Shown: one piece after another, positions 1 to 11,370 of the stretch
Numbering within the stretch: the stretch's first letter is position 1
Layout of the letters: each line of letters starts with the position of its first letter
Source of the DNA: Incurvaria masculella
Lineage: Eukaryota > Arthropoda > Insecta > Lepidoptera > Incurvariidae
NCBI GenBank assembly: GCA_946894095.1
Contig: OX335654.1
Span: forward strand, 16,191,687-16,255,686
Direction of reading: 5' to 3'
DNA length: 64,000 bases
Position numbers and translations under genes: made by a program
The notes under the pieces: model-generated
Database searches by the model: none
Told to the model about the DNA's origin: nothing
Seen by the model: the letters and a program-made list of their open reading frames with translations, nothing else

Positions 1-115
1 TTTGATACCAAATATCAAGTAAGTTGGAACAGTGGTTTACAAATTATTAGTAAACTACGTTTGTATGGGAGGGGAAATTTTTAGGTGCTTACGGGCCGAC
101 CTTAACACCGCCAAA
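1..115 (+). repeat. End of a TTAA-bounded repeat (family R1), copy 1
   Basis: About 110 bases match a second copy at 51494-51595 with only a few differences, and a decayed third copy lies near 20949. Both good copies run to the same last bases, gggccgacc followed by TTAA, and the flanks diverge right after it. Read from the other side the end begins TTAAGGTCGGCCC, which resembles the TTAAGGTGGCCC ends of the 550-bp elements at 26708 and 34402. I infer one end of a non-autonomous DNA transposon that targets TTAA. The other end lies outside the window or is not recognisable. Confidence 0.65.
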
Positions 116-631
116 GTCGTGGGTTTCCTCAGTATATGTTACTTTTTCGTAGATTCGCATTGCATATATCAACTTATCAACCTCTAAACGAAACTTTAAA
201 CTTTATAGTCATTGAGGTGGATAGATAAATGTTAAAAGATGACCAAATGTCCATGACCGATGAACATAGGAAGTAAATCATTCATTTCAAAAGATGTTCG
301 GCTACCCTTCCATGAATAACCCCACTTCACTGTTCACACCGACTTAGTTTTTTTTCAAATCAACGCAGTAAATTACGTAGAGCAGAAGTCTCCGAAGCCT
401 CACATACTTTACGACCCCGAAATAGTGCATCGCCGAAAGAGCCTAATTTTTAGGGTTCCGTGCGGCTCGCTACGGTCGCGGTTTTAATTAAAATTTAGAG
501 CAGCTTTGAGACAACGAGAAATATATTCGTCGTAGGGGCTCTGCGACGACTCCCGGCGGACGGCCGTTGCATATTCACGCGATGCAAGCGACCGCTCCGG
601 GCTGCGGCGACACAGCACAGATTCTTTACGA
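116..631. other. No gene recognised; AT-rich, GC-richer near the SINE head
   Basis: No coding region or clear repeat is visible. At 449-460 the words ttttagggttccgt resemble the start of the terminal-hairpin element seen at 43772 and 45321, but the match stops at once, so it may be a remnant or chance. Confidence 0.4.
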
Positions 632-745
632 CAGCTCGTGGTGTTGGGGCTAGAGGACTTGCCTTTCATGCGAGAGGTTATGGGTTCAAATCGTCGCCCC
701 GGTCGTGCACCATATTCCTTCCGAATGCGACTGTTCCAATTTAAT
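632..745 (+). mobile_element. SINE fragment: tRNA-like head only (head type T2)
   Basis: The piece begins agctcgtgg, continues ctagaggacttgcctttc and contains gggttcaaatc, a good Pol III box B. The same head, with the same flanking words, joins the common SINE body at 27371 and, reversed, at 29709-30114. The body and tail are missing here. It is not a working tRNA gene: no cloverleaf acceptor stem can be closed and the sequence runs into SINE body words. Confidence 0.7.
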
Positions 746-1613
746 TGATGTGTGGTATCCCACATCATGCAACAAATATTTCCGTCTACACGTGTTTGTT
801 TCTTTGAAATATCGAAATTAGATGACTGCGAAAAGAAACTATTTACACAAATTTCTTTATCCTTTTTTCTAAAAATAAATAGCATAAAACGTCTCCAAGT
901 TGTACGTTACTGTTGACTGATATAATATAGAAATTATAAAGTTAATTGGAATCATGATTGGTAAAATATGTTTGTATATTTCTGACGCTGAAAAGTCTTC
1001 AATAGCGACAAGTTACACGTTATAGAACATGTGATGGAAGAATTAAATACAAAACAGCAGTCAACTATTGGTCTGAAATACCAAAAAAATGCTATGCGAA
1101 TTGGAATTGAAACAGACGTGAAAATGAGACCAAATGCAAAACTGCTTAAAATAAAGCAGTGAGTAATCCATCACCGTTATCTAAAAGCCTATTATTATTA
1201 TTTGATGACATACAAAGGAACTTAGAAATAGAAAAGTGAATCAGAATACTACCGCGCCTGAATCGTGGCTCTTGACTCATTCACAAACAATGTTTGCACG
1301 GAGTGTTGTGATAGTCACGTTACAGGGTGAAATTCAACGAAAGTCCAACTTCGCATTTTGAGACCTGAATTGTTGTGCACACGGGAAACCAATTTTGCAA
1401 GTTGGTCCGGGTTTTTATTCCATTGTCGAAAAGCCTTAATTCATGACTCTTTATAGTGTTCAAATAGCCAATAACTCGTGAAATTTAGTGTTGTCCGCTC
1501 CTGTAACCCCGATAATAGACTACAGATTTCAGTTAAATTTAAGAATAGACAAAAAAAGAAAAATGAATACCCATGTATACAGTAAGATAAAAAATATTGC
1601 ACTTACGAACTTG
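746..1613. other. No gene or repeat recognised
   Basis: AT-rich sequence with frequent stops in all frames. I see no duplicated segment, inverted repeat or coding signal. Confidence 0.4.
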
Positions 1614-1786
1614 AACGATGGTCGAAGCGACAATGAATTTTTTTCCGTGTTTTCCATCCAATTCAATGTAGCCGAGCAAAATAAGGAAGGTTCTGGCATG
1701 GCACCTAGTTTCCATGTGGTGAGTTATGCTAATATCTGACGGTCAGATCGGTATTAGTCATTAATGTCCAGTTATATAAAAAAAAC
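1614..1786 (+). mobile_element. SINE 3' half (body end plus tail)
   Basis: Matches the common SINE from gatggtcgaagcg through tccgtgttttccatcca and ggcatggcacctag to the tail attagtcattaatgtcca with a short poly(A). The tail variant (tttccatgtggtg) is the one carried by the 5S-headed copies. It is 5' truncated, the usual outcome of target-primed reverse transcription, and moderately diverged. Confidence 0.85.
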
Positions 1787-3599
1787 CTAGCTAGTTACGT
1801 TTTTAAATAAAAAAATATGTTTATGTTAAATATTTATACGTTTTGATCAAGTATTTGTTAGATGGACTTCAGCGAGTAATAAAAAAGTAGAACCACAATA
1901 TGTAAAGATACTTATTTTTTATTCCCACATCATAAAGCCGTCAGTACAATTCATTCAAAAAAAGTTAAATTGGATTTTTCGTACTTCCTCGCACCTTAGA
2001 CAACTTAACTCGCTATTCGATTAAACAAAGCGAACACTAAGTACACTCAAACCCTGTCCCAGAAAAGACAATGTAAATACAACTGGAAACATATACTAAG
2101 GCTACATACGTTTTGAATCAGTCCATTGGAATTAATCTTGAAATTCACATTCGCCGGTAAATCACAATCACCACTGACTCACTGGTGAATACTTACACTC
2201 GTAGAATGACTCCTACCAATACTCGTGCGAAACATGTTCACACGAGTCACCCTATTTTTAATTAGAGTGCGATGACGTAACATAAAATGACAGCGATGCC
2301 GTAATCCGCAAGCAAAATGAAAGTGACTCACATTCGCCTGTCCACGTGAATTCGATAAGTACAGAGGCTGCAAATAAACATACCGTTAGCGCAAACAATA
2401 TCACTAAGCCTGCCCGGGCGGAAGCAGTTTCAATTAAATCAAATAGCAAACAGCAATTAAAGACCCCAAGCGGTGTCGTGGCGAGAGAGCGCGCGGTGCC
2501 ACCGTGTCAACAGCCTCGGTGCGGAATTAGGGGCTCCAAGAGTTGCCATATGCCAAATTACGGAATCCTAGAAAAATATGACTTTTAGAAAAAACGTTCC
2601 GCGCCAGGAGAGTGCCAATGTTTTATGGTTTGATTATTAAAAATGAATTAATATTTTCTTATTTCATTGAATGATCGAGAACCCCTGACAATGCCAAAGG
2701 ACCGAAAACCACAGAATTTTAATGGATAACGGTCATTAGGAAGTACCTTACTAAAACGTCAATGCGTCCCGGCAAAATTAGTAACGGAAATTAATGTGAA
2801 ACGAAAGCTAATTCAAGGGTCGAATACTTCTGTTTGTGACGAAATCGGTCTCTAGGAGGTTGGCTTTCACACGAGCGAAACAACTAACCATCCAAGATGA
2901 CTTTGATCGAAACCTATATCACCATTTAAAACGGCGACGTTTGTTTGTCGGTCTCCGTGGAGACATCACTCTCAACCCACTACGGCGACGTCTTCAATAA
3001 TTACCGAGCAGACATCCAGAAGGACCATTCCAACGTGTCCACAGTTCCGTGTGCGGCGGCCACATTTGCCTACACAAATAGCTGGAATGGCAACATCACC
3101 TCAGAATTGAGCGCGGTGAACCGCGGGAGGAGCTGCGCGGTGGCGTGCTAAGTCACTGCTTGCAATCCAGAGAATATAAAAGATTCTAACTAATATTATA
3201 AATTATGAAATGTTTTTATTCAAACATTTAATTTGTTTGTAAGTATCTTAATTTAGTTACTTTCGTTTTAACTAGTTAGTTTGTGCTTTTATGAATGTAA
3301 ATTTAAAACAATATATAATTTGGATTCACGTTCGTCCATTATTTTTTCTCGATTAAATTAGTTTACTCGAGATGCGAACACGAAAAGTCCTCGCGTGAGA
3401 AGCTGTCAGAAACATACAAAACTCATCATTGCGTGGGTGCAAAAATAATAAGTAAGCGTTTGAAAAATAAAAATCGACGTCCAATAAAACATTGTTTTTT
3501 TAAAATGGCTGTGTATAGTTAAAATCGCTCATCAGTTTTTAGGAAAGCGATGAGACCCGCGACAATTAGGAAATGTGCCACTCTACCTAAATCAATAAC
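1787..3599. other. No gene recognised; mixed AT-rich and GC-richer DNA
   Basis: There is no recognisable domain or repeat. The short open frames, including one of 68 codons at 2945-3151, have no motif or splice context that supports a gene. The stretch at 2900-3150 is GC-richer than its neighbours. Confidence 0.4.
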
Positions 3600-3725
3600 T
3601 TTAGATGTTTTTGTTTTAACGTTGAGTAATCCATGTCCAAACTTATTGTATAAAGCGTGTCAAAAATTAGAACTTTTGGACCCAATAATTAACATCTGAT
3701 AAGAAATATGCGCATGATCCGCTAA
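3600..3725 (+). mobile_element. Decayed fragment of the 550-bp TTAA element (MITE-A)
   Basis: The segment around gagtaatccatgtccaaac, ttattgtataaagcgtg and acttttggaccc aligns with internal bases of the two full copies at 26708-27257 and 34402-34951 at clearly reduced identity. Neither terminus remains. It shows the family had older insertions here. Confidence 0.6.
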
Positions 3726-4404
3726 TCTATACAATACTTATGTATACATGTGTGACTGTGGGGCTTAGCCTTAATACGTCATCAACAGTATTGCTAAGTT
3801 ATGAAAGCTATTTAATTTATGTATTCATGTACCGCTCGTAGACGTTATAACGAACAATTAAATTGACTGTTAAAACCAAAACCGTTTAACGACATACTCC
3901 GGTAATTATATTTGCGTTATAATTTACAATCGCGGCTTTCACTTTACTTCATTCATTTCGTCACACAATTAATTAGACGAACCAAAAGCAAAATACGCAA
4001 ATTGTATCTGGAAGTTCGAACTGCTGAAAGGAGCGTACATTTTAATGCATAATTTATATGGAATTGACATTCATTGGCGACAGACGCACGAACAATGTCT
4101 TTGGTAAGTAGTGTCAAGGTGCCCTACTCCCGACACAAAAACTTGCTTTGTTTTTCACTGGATTAGTTAAATCTGTTTGCAAGCCAGTACTTACGCTAGT
4201 AATAAAGACATCTAAATCAATTTCTCAGTTCTTTTCCAATCGTGAAGTGTCGGTTTTATAAGAAATGTACTTTGATCATCTTTCTTTTCATTTGGTATGT
4301 CACTTGTCACTTAAATCCCGCTTAAGTGACATAAAAAATGTGTGAAAGACGCGAATGATTAGGTTAATTAACTGTGTATCTGCTTCTAACTCGAATTAAT
4401 AACT
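3726..4404. other. No gene or repeat recognised
   Basis: AT-rich, no coding frames of interest, no repeat found. Confidence 0.35.
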
Positions 4405-4460
4405 TACTAGCTGCGGTGCCCGGCCACGCACGTAACATGGAGAATATCAAACTGATTCAA
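4405..4460 (+). mobile_element. Possible 5' fragment of the ACTAGCTG repeat family
   Basis: The words actagctgcggtgcccggc resemble the start of the copy at 52686 (actagctgaggtacccggc). Homology fades within tens of bases. Lepidopteran genomes carry many non-LTR related repeats that begin this way. The call rests on about 25 bases and is weak. Confidence 0.35.
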
Positions 4461-5429
4461 ATGTATGTGGGTGTGAACATAGTAGGATAACACAACTAAA
4501 CGTATTTTGATGCCCGATGGCCGGTGACTTAACGCTTCGGAAAACAAAGGCTTAGAGGCAGACAGCTGCGAAGAGAGATTAAGATAATTGAAAATCACCA
4601 TATCACTTGTGAAATGGCCGATATTTGAATAGCGACGATCATCGTTACATTTCCAGGAGCAATGAACCGAAATGAACGAATGAAAAATCTATTATGCAAT
4701 GAAATGCTTCTGTGTTTTCGGTATATTTTTTAGGCTCTAATGAAACAATAGGTAATATAAATAGTTTTGTAAAATGTACACTAAAACCGAAAGCAAAGCT
4801 TAACAGAATAGTTTGAAATGCATCTTATTTCATTTATTTTCGTGCTTGCAGTAATACAAACTTTGCTTTAAATTAGTAGTGTTAACCTTAAGAAGAATTG
4901 TAATAATATCAGATGACGAACGAAGAATTTTCCATATCAAGTCGCAACGCTTCTAAATTTAAATGTCGCCAACAAGTAAGCACAAACGGTAATGTCTTTT
5001 CTATAAAGAAGCGTACGGAATCGTTCGTGGAGTTGTCGCTGGCTGTCGGGAGTATGTGACGTCGGTTCGTATATTTGCTCCTGTAATTTGGCTCCTCGGG
5101 TTGATTAGAAGGCTCCCTAACTTTCTTTATTGTGACTTATCTCCGGCTGAGTGAGCGTCTGTCACTTCTATTTGTATTACAACGTTTCGTTCTACGGCTC
5201 TTTTAGGCGCCCACCAAATCCGTCAACATACAGATATGAAACAATTGGTCAAATGTAAACGTGTTAACGTGCCGAGGGTTCCGTCACGAACAACAGTCCA
5301 TCTTTGACAGAAATCTAGCTTTTACTAAAAAATTACGACGTTTTGAACACAATTTATTAGTTGGTGCACAACTACATAATACCAATATAGGTAATTATTT
5401 TACAACAACCGTTACTAGGAGAACAATTC
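4461..5429. other. No gene or repeat recognised
   Basis: AT-rich sequence with stops in all frames. I see nothing specific in it. Confidence 0.35.
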
Positions 5430-5515
5430 GGGACAAAATGCGTGTGACAGACAGACACCAAAGCCACACGATAAGGGTCCCTTTTTTCGCTTTTTGCGAC
5501 GGGACATAAGTCTGT
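5430..5515 (+). repeat. Interspersed repeat R7, copy 1
   Basis: The words aaaatgcgtgtgac, caccaaag, acgataagg and tcccttttttcgc recur in the same order at 60385-60470. The class of element is unknown to me. No termini can be defined from two short copies. Confidence 0.6.
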
Positions 5516-5908
5516 ACAGTATCATGCATGGTTCTCTTTTGAATGCACATGCCATTCAAGTCAAAATTAATACATATTTTTTTATTTTTTTCATGTGAAT
5601 TCAATGCGACTTTAGAACTTTTTCAAAGGTCAATGTGCTTTTTTATCCTCCAGTATCAGTATGTCCAGTATAACAGTACTAATAACCTGGACTGAAAACT
5701 ATATGAATGTAATCAAAATAGGGCCGCATGGATATATTTCTCAAAATTGACGTATGACATGGTGAATTGTAAAAACTATAGGAAGCAAGGATAATGAAAC
5801 AAACGGATCTTACATGTATAAATATCTGAAGTAGTTACTGATTAAGAAAATTATCAAATAACAGTACCAAAAAATGCAAAATATGTATACAGAATTTCAA
5901 AAGTTCTA
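5516..5908. other. No gene or repeat recognised
   Basis: AT-rich, nothing recognised. Confidence 0.35.
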
Positions 5909-6170
5909 TTACCAGCTGAGATACCCGAATCCGCTCGGGTCAATGTCGTTTCAGGCCGATGTCGGGCTGAACCTAACATTTTATGTTATACGAGGTGCCA
6001 ATGCAAACTTTCATAACCCTTTGAGTTAAATTTTCGCCATATAAAGTAACCCATAGTAGTTTCCCAAGGTCCAGAGAGTCTAACGAATTTCATCAAAATT
6101 GGTGCAGCAGTTAAGGCGTGAAAACGTAGCAGACAGAGATGCTATCGCATTTATAATATTAGTATGGATG
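5909..6170 (+). mobile_element. Non-LTR (RTE-like) non-autonomous repeat, short copy
   Basis: It starts ccagctgagatacccg..ctcgggtcaat, contains gtcgggctgaac and ends gcatttataatattagtatggat. The copy at 52686-53203 has the same start and the same terminal words. Repeats with a CTAGCTG-type start and a tataatattagta(t/g)gat end are widespread in arthropods and usually placed with RTE-type elements. This is family knowledge, not tested here. No reverse-transcriptase coding remains. Confidence 0.6.
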
Positions 6171-7011
6171 ACCATAGACTGGTACTTGGATAGTTTCAGG
6201 TCTAGAAAGGTACATACAGGCGATGGAATAAATCAGTATCGTAGCTAAAATCACTCACCAAAAAAAAAAAATACAGACGAACTAACAAATTGACCGTCCC
6301 CGTAAAGAGTTTCTAGGTAATAATTAAACATTTCAACAAGCGTAACGCATTCCGGGCGGACATCACAGTGGAATATTCGGCGCCCTCTGCCTTCTGACCT
6401 TACACGGTCGGGTGGATACAGCGAGTCAGCTGCGAGCGAGCGTCTGCTGTTTTCCCCTGAGTTACGGAGAATTTTAATAAACGGCATCACTACGCGAGCC
6501 TCCGTATACTTTATTGCGGCGGTCGGGGCGTCGGACAAATTAGAAGCCACATTTTATTCCGCGCGGAAAATGTTTACAGTGTTGCCGAGTTTATCGCACG
6601 AATAAAATCGAAAACGCCTCGGCGAAAGCGTTCATAAAACGCGTAATTTATTAGCGGAAAACAAATGGGGCGACGGTGCCCAACTCGAACTGCGCTCGGA
6701 CGACTACCGTTACCGAGTTATCTGCCCGTAAAAGGAAGACCGGAACTAAAAGAAACGGAGCAAAGTGTTCGTCCTATTTATTTGCGTTAGGTAGCGCGGG
6801 GAAGTGGGGACCACCCCTCTAGTACCCGCCCGCTAGTTAGGGCAAGCGCCGCCTCGCCTACGGGCGAAAATCGGTCAAACGGCTCATTATACGAAACCCT
6901 GCAGCTGGGTTGTACTGCGGCGCGCTAGGCCAGTGAGCCCTGCGTCGGATTTCTGATTCTAAAGCAAAAAGTCTTTATAAAACTGTAGCCCGATTACGGA
7001 TTAAAACTCTA
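6171..7011. other. GC-richer non-coding segment
   Basis: From about 6350 to 6950 CpG and GC content rise above the surroundings. A 99-codon minus-strand frame at 6251-6550 has no recognisable domain. This may be regulatory DNA, which the sequence alone cannot show. Confidence 0.3.
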
Positions 7012-7163
7012 AGCCGGGTTTTCACCAACTGCTGATTTATTTAAATCGACACTTAAAGGGCCTTTATTACTAAAGTGCTGATTACCTTGCACTGGTATCG
7101 ATTACGAGATTGTAAGAAAGCCCTTTCATGTGAGGATTAAGCTAATCAGTACTTGGTTTAAGA
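7012..7163 (+). mobile_element. MITE M3, copy 1
   Basis: Begins gggttttcaccaactgctgattta and ends taatcagtacttggttt, giving imperfect terminal inverted repeats around caccaagtgctgatt. Internal words cacttaaagggcctttattac recur in the copy at 9829 and, reversed, at 40333-40485. There is no coding capacity. It is presumably mobilised by a transposase encoded elsewhere; the superfamily is unclear because no duplicated target can be read with confidence. Confidence 0.7.
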
Positions 7164-7168
7164 GACCC

Positions 7169-7255
7169 TAAAAGGTAAGAAACAAGGTAAGTGCTTGTTG
7201 ATATTATCGTTTCATTGCTTTTATCAAAAGCACCTACCTTGTTTCTTACCTTTTA
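7169..7255. repeat. 28-bp inverted repeat (hairpin)
   Basis: Bases 7169-7196 are the reverse complement of 7228-7255 with one mismatch, separated by a 31-base loop. The arms carry ggtaagaaacaaggtaagtg. It abuts the MITE at 7012. It could be a second small foldback or a hairpin end of that element. Confidence 0.75.
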
Positions 7256-7491
7256 TTATTTTAATCCGTAGTCGTTTGACTTTTTTTTTATTTTTCGGGC
7301 CTATGTTACCCGGGCCATAATAATTAATAGATTGACACCTTTATCAACAAAATCGAAACGAAAAATCGAAATTCAACGAAAAGTATAAGCGCTACGGTGG
7401 AACATAGGTAAATCATCTGTCAGAAAAACGTCAAAGTGAAAAGACTGAAAATTTTGCTTATTTTTTTCAACTTTTCTGAAAAGTATCGTAA

Positions 7492-8955
7492 ATGAACCGT
7501 GACGACCCTGAGAGCTTCCGAACCCCTCCAGATACCTTTGATGACGATCTGGTGGTGCCGAATAAAAATGAAAACACTGCTTACATGGAACAGGAATCCA
7601 GTCATAACCAGCGTAGTGTGGGAGAGAAGCGGCCATGCCCGACGGATCATTCTGGAGAAGTGGAATGGGCGACCGTGGAAAAAAAGGGCAAAAAGACCAA
7701 CTCACAAACGACCAAACACGATCACGACTTAACTCGGCAAGTACATATTACGAGTAAGGACAAGCTTCCTAAGCAAATCAGACTAGCGAAGTTGCTGAAA
7801 GCAGCGAATGTACCGGAAATTACTAAGACAAAATATGTGAATCCCTATAAAGTTGTCGTACACTGCGCGACAGAACAAGGAGTAAAGGAACTTACAGAGA
7901 ATTCATTTTTGAAAGAAAAAAGAATAATATGTGTCTCAGTAAACGAAGTTCCTTGCTCGTTTGGTGTCATAAAGAACATCGATATAGACATAAACGAGGC
8001 TGAGTTAATAAAAATCATAACTTCGGAACTAGAAATAATATCTGTCAAACGTCTACTAAAGAAGATACAGTTTGGAGAGTGGCACGAAAGTGAGGCAGTT
8101 AGGATTTGTTTTAGAGGTGCTGAACTCCCCAAATATGTTTCTGCCTACAACAGCAGGTGCAAGGTCGAGCCTTATACATTTCCGGTGACCCAGTGCTCTG
8201 GATGCTGGCGCTTCGGGCACACCGTTAAGGTTTGTCCTACGGGCAAAAAACTTTGCCCTAAATGTGGAGGAGCACACGAAAACTGCATTACATTGGATCA
8301 TAGGTGCTTGAACTGCCAAGGTAACCACATGTCTCTAGATAAATCGTGCCCGATTTACATAAAGGAAAAAGTAATCCGCAGTATAATGTCTGAACGCAAT
8401 TGTACATATAAAATTGCATTAGAGAAGTTCAACAAAGCTAAAAATTCGGAAAACTCAAGCACCAACTTCAATGCCCTAGCTTCAACATCCAAGCAAACTC
8501 TCACTACTGAAGAATATCCCTTACTCAAGACTCCCACTTTACCTTTCCAGTTCAATTCCATCGCACAACCCACTGCTGTTGCATATTCCCGACCCCCCAT
8601 TCCTTCAGAAACCCCGATACAGCAGAAGAAATTTGCTCCGATCCTAAGATCTAAGAGAGATTATGCAAGTGTAGTGAAACATAAAATAAATGAATCACAA
8701 AATTATGCGGGAACAAGTCACGCTTGTAACGAAAACAATAATAAACAGAAATTAGAAGAAAACAAGAAAACGGAATATTTACAGAGAATTGCTATACGAA
8801 TACAAGAAATAATACTGTCGTCACGTAAAGAATGGGGAGAAAAAATTATGGAGATCGCACAAATTGTAATAAAAGAGATTACCAAGTTGGCAATGGGATG
8901 GATAAGTGATGGCACAATTTTTAAATTATTTTCAGTTAATGCCAACAGTCAATAA
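7492..8955 (+). CDS. LINE ORF1 (gag-like) nucleic-acid-binding protein
   Basis: The 487-residue product is the RNA-binding partner in a non-LTR retrotransposon RNP of the Jockey-like type. Residues 1-90 are polar and acidic/basic. Residues about 90-230 form a beta-alpha rich region resembling the RRM/PRE_C2HC segment of insect ORF1 proteins. Three zinc knuckles follow: C235-C238-H243-C248 (classical CX2CX4HX4C), C255-C258-H262-C265 and C272-C275-H279-C286. The C-terminal 190 residues are low-complexity with a basic, possibly helical end. The start lies about 80 bases inside the element, right after its 5' UTR. No frameshift or stop interrupts it. The stop is followed immediately by an ATG, then the ORF2 remnant in another frame. 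Confidence 0.92.
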   Translation: MNRDDPESFRTPPDTFDDDLVVPNKNENTAYMEQESSHNQRSVGEKRPCPTDHSGEVEWATVEKKGKKTNSQTTKHDHDLTRQVHITSKDKLPKQIRLAKLLKAANVPEITKTKYVNPYKVVVHCATEQGVKELTENSFLKEKRIICVSVNEVPCSFGVIKNIDIDINEAELIKIITSELEIISVKRLLKKIQFGEWHESEAVRICFRGAELPKYVSAYNSRCKVEPYTFPVTQCSGCWRFGHTVKVCPTGKKLCPKCGGAHENCITLDHRCLNCQGNHMSLDKSCPIYIKEKVIRSIMSERNCTYKIALEKFNKAKNSENSSTNFNALASTSKQTLTTEEYPLLKTPTLPFQFNSIAQPTAVAYSRPPIPSETPIQQKKFAPILRSKRDYASVVKHKINESQNYAGTSHACNENNNKQKLEENKKTEYLQRIAIRIQEIILSSRKEWGEKIMEIAQIVIKEITKLAMGWISDGTIFKLFSVNANSQ

Positions 8956-8962
8956 ATGATAA

Positions 8963-9139
8963 CATATTTTATTAGAATGTGAACAGAACAGGCATCTTCG
9001 AAGAAGATTACAAGTATTACTGAAAACTGACAGGGTTAACCTCTTCTTTAAAATGCATAGTGTGTTATGTCAACCGAATAGTGAGAATTTTATTATTATG
9101 CTAGGTTTTGTAAAAGAGTTTAGTAGACTTTATCTCTAA
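8963..9139 (+). pseudogene. LINE ORF2 C-terminal remnant (58 codons)
   Basis: Read from the codon after a TGA-TAA pair, this frame gives HILLECEQNRHLRRRL and continues open to TAA. The HILxEC motif followed by a basic cluster is the hallmark of the extreme C-terminus of LINE reverse-transcriptase proteins, downstream of the RT domain. Endonuclease, RT palm and thumb are absent. The deletion joins within a few bases of the ORF1 stop. It is in a different frame from ORF1. Confidence 0.85.
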
Positions 9140-9274
9140 GGAATTCTTAGGAGGTAGTGGCTCTTTTTATTTGTTTCCTTGGTATTATGATTTAAAGGTA
9201 CTATGGGACTGGCATAGGCGTAGCTTAAAAAGTCCTAAAAATAATAAAGATAAAAAAAAAAAACATAGGTAAAT

Positions 9275-9828
9275 ATGAATATACAGACATAGACTGCTAA
9301 AATGATAACCATTCGTTTTCGTTTCGCCGTAGTCGGGTAAAAAACTTACCGCCTCATTTCAAACCTCTATACAATTTAATCGGAAGCAATTGCGTAGAGG
9401 TTTGCAAAGTACATTCGAAAATACCGTTTCATGGACCCGGACACGTCCTCACATCCCACACATGCACCCTGACACACCCTCGCACCTTACAAAGACTTTC
9501 GCACAAACGTACTCATGTCTGACACCTCTAAACTACTTAAACATATATGTGCACAGGAGTATGCTTAATAACATTATGTTTGTTTTAAATTATGCGTTCT
9601 TTGAGTACACACATTATGTTAGTTAGACTGTGGACTATGTTATTCTATCTGGATTTTGATCTGAACGACAATAAACCAAATTAGTGAATACATAAAATAG
9701 CATAATTCGTTTCACAGGTTACTATTTTTACGATAAGTTATGAATATATCACGCTATAGCTAAATTATAATCGAAAACACTTTCTGAATAGATCCCTTTC
9801 ATCATTGGCTTTCGTGGAAAGCGTTGCA
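9275..9828. other. No gene or repeat recognised
   Basis: AT-rich sequence after the half-LINE. A 78-codon open frame at 9390-9626 has no recognisable feature. Confidence 0.35.
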
Positions 9829-9955
9829 AGGGATTTATATTAATCGACACTTAAAAGGCCTTTATTACTAGAGTGCTCATTTTTTTGTCCTGGTATTGAT
9901 TGCAAGATGTTAGGAAATGTGCCGATTAAGCTCATCAGCACGTTGTGCAAGAGAC
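9829..9955 (+). mobile_element. MITE M3, decayed copy 2
   Basis: Shares aatcgacacttaaaaggcc, tttattact and the ending tcatcagcac..tgcaagagacc with the copy at 7012. The termini are degraded. Same orientation as copy 1. Confidence 0.6.
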
Positions 9956-10676
9956 CATAAGAAACGGAATAAAAACTTGCGGTTGGCAATCACACGCTCC
10001 TGCCGATTACTACTTTAAGGCCACAGCGATTTACATATAACAAAACAACAACAGCCCATTCGATCGTACTTAGAAGCATTGTTATAAGGCTTATATTCCT
10101 TTAATAGCAGGTCCTCGTAATGCTCGTAAAGAATCACGCGATCTCAGCCCGCGTGTCCAACGGCTTGCAATAGCGCACTGCATACTGCTATTGCATAACA
10201 TAGGTACGAATAAAGAAGTATGTATGCATGTAACCATGTTGTATCAACCCATTGCGGGTCTTTAGTAGATTGAAGACAAAGACACCACGAGACCTCCTTA
10301 TGGTATTGGAATCTGTGATTTAAACAATCTGTTTTTACGAAAATCGAAAATTTTAACAAATCTGTGAGAAACTACATAGGACATTTTCTGTACTCAAGAA
10401 AAACTATTAAACCAAAACCAATCGGCATAGACATTATAAAAAATAGCATTGTAGATGGTGCGATAGCGGTGTGCCCTAGGAAATGTTACACGTTTATTTT
10501 TATTTTTATCTGATTTAACAATGAAAACGACCTTCATGATGCATTTAATATGAGACCCCGGAAAAAGAAAAGCAACTTTGAATAAATCGACTCAAGTTTA
10601 TAAATAAATATTTTGAATTCTCTCGTGGTAATTTCCTAATCGCGCACGATCAATATAACTAATTATAGTGCGTTAT
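9956..10676. other. No gene or repeat recognised
   Basis: AT-rich, nothing recognised. Confidence 0.35.
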
Positions 10677-11035
10677 AACCCAAATGTACTGTGGGCTTAC
10701 ATACTATTAGCACCGGTCTCCTCGCCGGCGCGCGCTAGTGTAGTCAGACTTTAAACCCAAATGTACAGTGGGCTTACTTACTATTAGCACCGGTTTCTCA
10801 CCGACGCTAGTGTAGTCAGACTTATAACAGAAATTTACCGTGGGTTCATACATACTATTAGCACAGGTCTTCTCGCCGGCGCTAGTGTAGTCAGACTTAT
10901 AACTCAAATGTACTGTGGGCTTACCTACTATTAGCACCGGTTATCTCGCCGGCGCTAGTGTAGTCAGACTTACAACCCAAATGTACCGTGGGCTTACGTA
11001 CTATTAGCGCCGGTCTTCTCACTGGCGCTCTAGTT
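10677..11035. repeat. Tandem repeat, 72-77 bp unit, five copies
   Basis: Five successive units each contain caaatgtac(t/c)gtgggcttac, tactattagcaccggt, a short ctcgccggcg palindromic word and gctagtgtagtcagactta. Unit starts fall near 10681, 10758, 10830, 10905 and 10978. Length differences come from indels in the cg-rich middle. The open minus-strand frame across it is a by-product of the repeat. Confidence 0.92.
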
Positions 11036-11370
11036 GGGATCTTATCTGTGTCCTGCTACAAGGACGATTGACCTGAACGCGTCTGACACAAGCGACCCTC
11101 GCGGCCGAGATCAAACGAATTAGGAACAACCAAACAGGAAGCGGCGGCTGGAGGGTGAAATTGCCAACGAGGAGCAACTTCCGGGGAGTAAGTCGATGTA
11201 GGTCGGGCTGGGCCATGGCTTGTCTGGCATGAAAAAAAACAAAAACAATTTGAGTAAAACTTTCTAGCGCAGGAGCCCAAAGTACTCTTCTAGGTTATAG
11301 TCCTAAACAAATGAAGAAGAAATATCATTCGCACATTTAATTCGAGGATATACAACGACATCAAAATTAA

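Larger units (their letters stand above)
7401..9274 (+). mobile_element. Half-LINE: full 5' end and ORF1, ORF2 deleted
   Basis: A perfect 13-bp duplication aacataggtaaat flanks the element at 7401-7413 and 9262-9274. Between them are a short 5' UTR, an intact ORF1, the last 58 codons of ORF2, a 3' UTR with an aataaag-type signal and a poly(A) run that leads straight into the second target copy. The missing ORF2 body should be 2.5-3 kb in this class, so the element has an internal deletion, not a 5' truncation. The intact duplication and open ORF1 argue for a fairly recent insertion. Mobilisation would require ORF2 protein from a full-length relative. Confidence 0.93.

Noticed and set aside
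10677..11035. CRISPR array
   Set aside because: The unit is a continuous tandem repeat of 72-77 bp with no unique spacers, and the organism is a eukaryote.
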